A stretch of DNA of 6,384 bases, taken from positions 1 to 6,384 of the forward strand of contig PBQB01000085.1 of NCBI GenBank assembly GCA_002724895.1, written 5' to 3'. The position numbers and the translations under genes are program-made. The notes beneath the pieces are model-generated. The model made no database searches, was not told the origin of the DNA, and was given only the letters and a program-made list of their open reading frames with translations. Position 1 is the stretch's first letter, and each line of letters begins with the position of its first letter. The stretch is from Flavobacteriales bacterium (lineage in GTDB: Bacteria > Bacteroidota > Bacteroidia > Flavobacteriales > BACL11). Shown piece by piece: positions 5,886 to 6,384 of this stretch.

Positions 5886-6384
5886 TTATATTGTTTTTAT
5901 AATTTTTTCAACACTCTTAATTGTTTCATTTACAGATAAATATGAGGTTCCACCTGAAGCGTTAGTATGACCACCTCCATTAAAATATTGTTTAGCAATT
6001 TTATTTACACATAATGACCCTTTAGATCTCAAAGAAAGTTTCACAATATTATCCTTTTCAATTATAAAGGCAACAAAATTAATACCCTTAATTGATAATG
6101 CATAATTAACAAATCCTTCTGTATCACCTTTTTTAAAATTAAAAGTATTTAATTCATCTTCAGTTAAAGAAATAATTGCAGAATTATATTCAGGATATAA
6201 AATTAACTTTTTATTTAAGCAGTATCCCAATAAATGCATTCTACTTTGAGAGTTATTATCGTAAATTAATTCATGGATTTTATAATTATCTGCACCATAA
6301 TTGATTAAATCAGACAAAATAAAATGCGTCTTGGCAGTAGTAGATTTAAATTTAAAGCTTCCTGTGTCAGTCATAATTCCTAGA
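5886..6384 (-). CDS. DHH/DHHA1 phosphoesterase (NrnA-like), C-terminal part only
   Basis: The C-terminal half of a cytoplasmic DHH-family phosphoesterase. The frame stays open through the right edge, reading Leu-Gly-Ile before the first internal Met, so the LGIMTDTGSF motif is whole and its Asp is the DHH-domain metal ligand. The start lies outside the window. The Met codon at 6372-6374 is internal and not the start. The DHHA1 substrate-binding domain is complete: GFVNYALSIKG, LSLRSKG (residues 113-119 counted from that Met) and the GGGH motif at 133-136 (bases 5967-5978). Family members such as NrnA degrade nanoRNA or pAp, and some cleave linear cyclic-dinucleotide products. NrnA-type is the closest by motif, but substrate cannot be decided here. 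About 165 codons are present of a usual 320-340. The stop lies 12 bp before the immunophilin start, and the gap is purely A/T. Confidence 0.92.
   Translation of the reverse strand, partial: LGIMTDTGSFKFKSTTAKTHFILSDLINYGADNYKIHELIYDNNSQSRMHLLGYCLNKKLILYPEYNSAIISLTEDELNTFNFKKGDTEGFVNYALSIKGINFVAFIIEKDNIVKLSLRSKGSLCVNKIAKQYFNGGGHTNASGGTSYLSVNETIKSVEKIIKTI

Noticed and set aside
5773..5970. 65-codon hydrophobic open frame on the plus strand
   Set aside because: The apparent membrane segment is the complement of Lys-rich and Asn-rich coding and the A tracts of two well-supported genes, which read as Phe on the other strand.
6074..6081. TAATTTTG promoter-like box on the minus strand
   Set aside because: It lies inside the phosphoesterase coding region, about 200 bp from the next start, and one such chance match is expected in this length.
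6372..6374. Met codon as start of the DHH phosphoesterase
   Set aside because: The frame continues upstream to the window edge, and the preceding Leu-Gly-Ile completes the conserved GIMTDTGSF motif of the family, so this Met is internal.

Overview
The window looks like ordinary chromosome from an AT-rich member of the Bacteroidota, most likely the Flavobacteriales. Four observations support this: a secreted multidomain protein ends in a CHU_C / gliding-motility-type C-terminal domain, the type B sorting signal of the type IX secretion system (T9SS); two signal peptides end in the Bacteroidota-style FSQ; genes are preceded by A/T-rich stretches rather than Shine-Dalgarno sequences; and TAnnTTTG promoter boxes occur in three gaps. 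Placement below phylum is inference.

Layout, left to right. A tRNA-Lys(UUU) on the minus strand is cut by the left edge (1-57). A 119-bp AT-rich divergent spacer follows, then shikimate kinase aroK on the plus strand (177-680). All remaining genes are on the minus strand. A PyrR-like phosphoribosyltransferase (645-1148) overlaps the 3' end of aroK tail to tail by 36 bp. Just upstream of it, 19 bp away, is a 1176-residue T9SS type B surface or secreted protein (1168-4698). After a 143-bp spacer comes a periplasmic dual immunophilin, a cyclophilin fused to an FKBP (4842-5873). Twelve bases upstream of that is the C-terminal half of a DHH/DHHA1 phosphoesterase of the NrnA type (5886-6384), whose start lies beyond the right edge.

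How they fit together. The phosphoesterase and immunophilin are probably one operon. The large exported protein appears to have its own promoter in the 143-bp gap, and the phosphoribosyltransferase may be read through from it or use a promoter box 9 nt before its ATG. A periplasmic prolyl isomerase beside a large, repeat-rich exported protein is suggestive of a folding relationship, but this is only inference from adjacency. aroK and the tRNA are housekeeping genes.

The most striking sequence structure is inside the large protein: six tandem 77-residue Ig-like units with no insertions or deletions, each with a Cys pair exactly 51 residues apart. I see no CRISPR array, insertion sequence, toxin-antitoxin pair, phage gene or recognisable defence system, and no strong case for a wholly new system.
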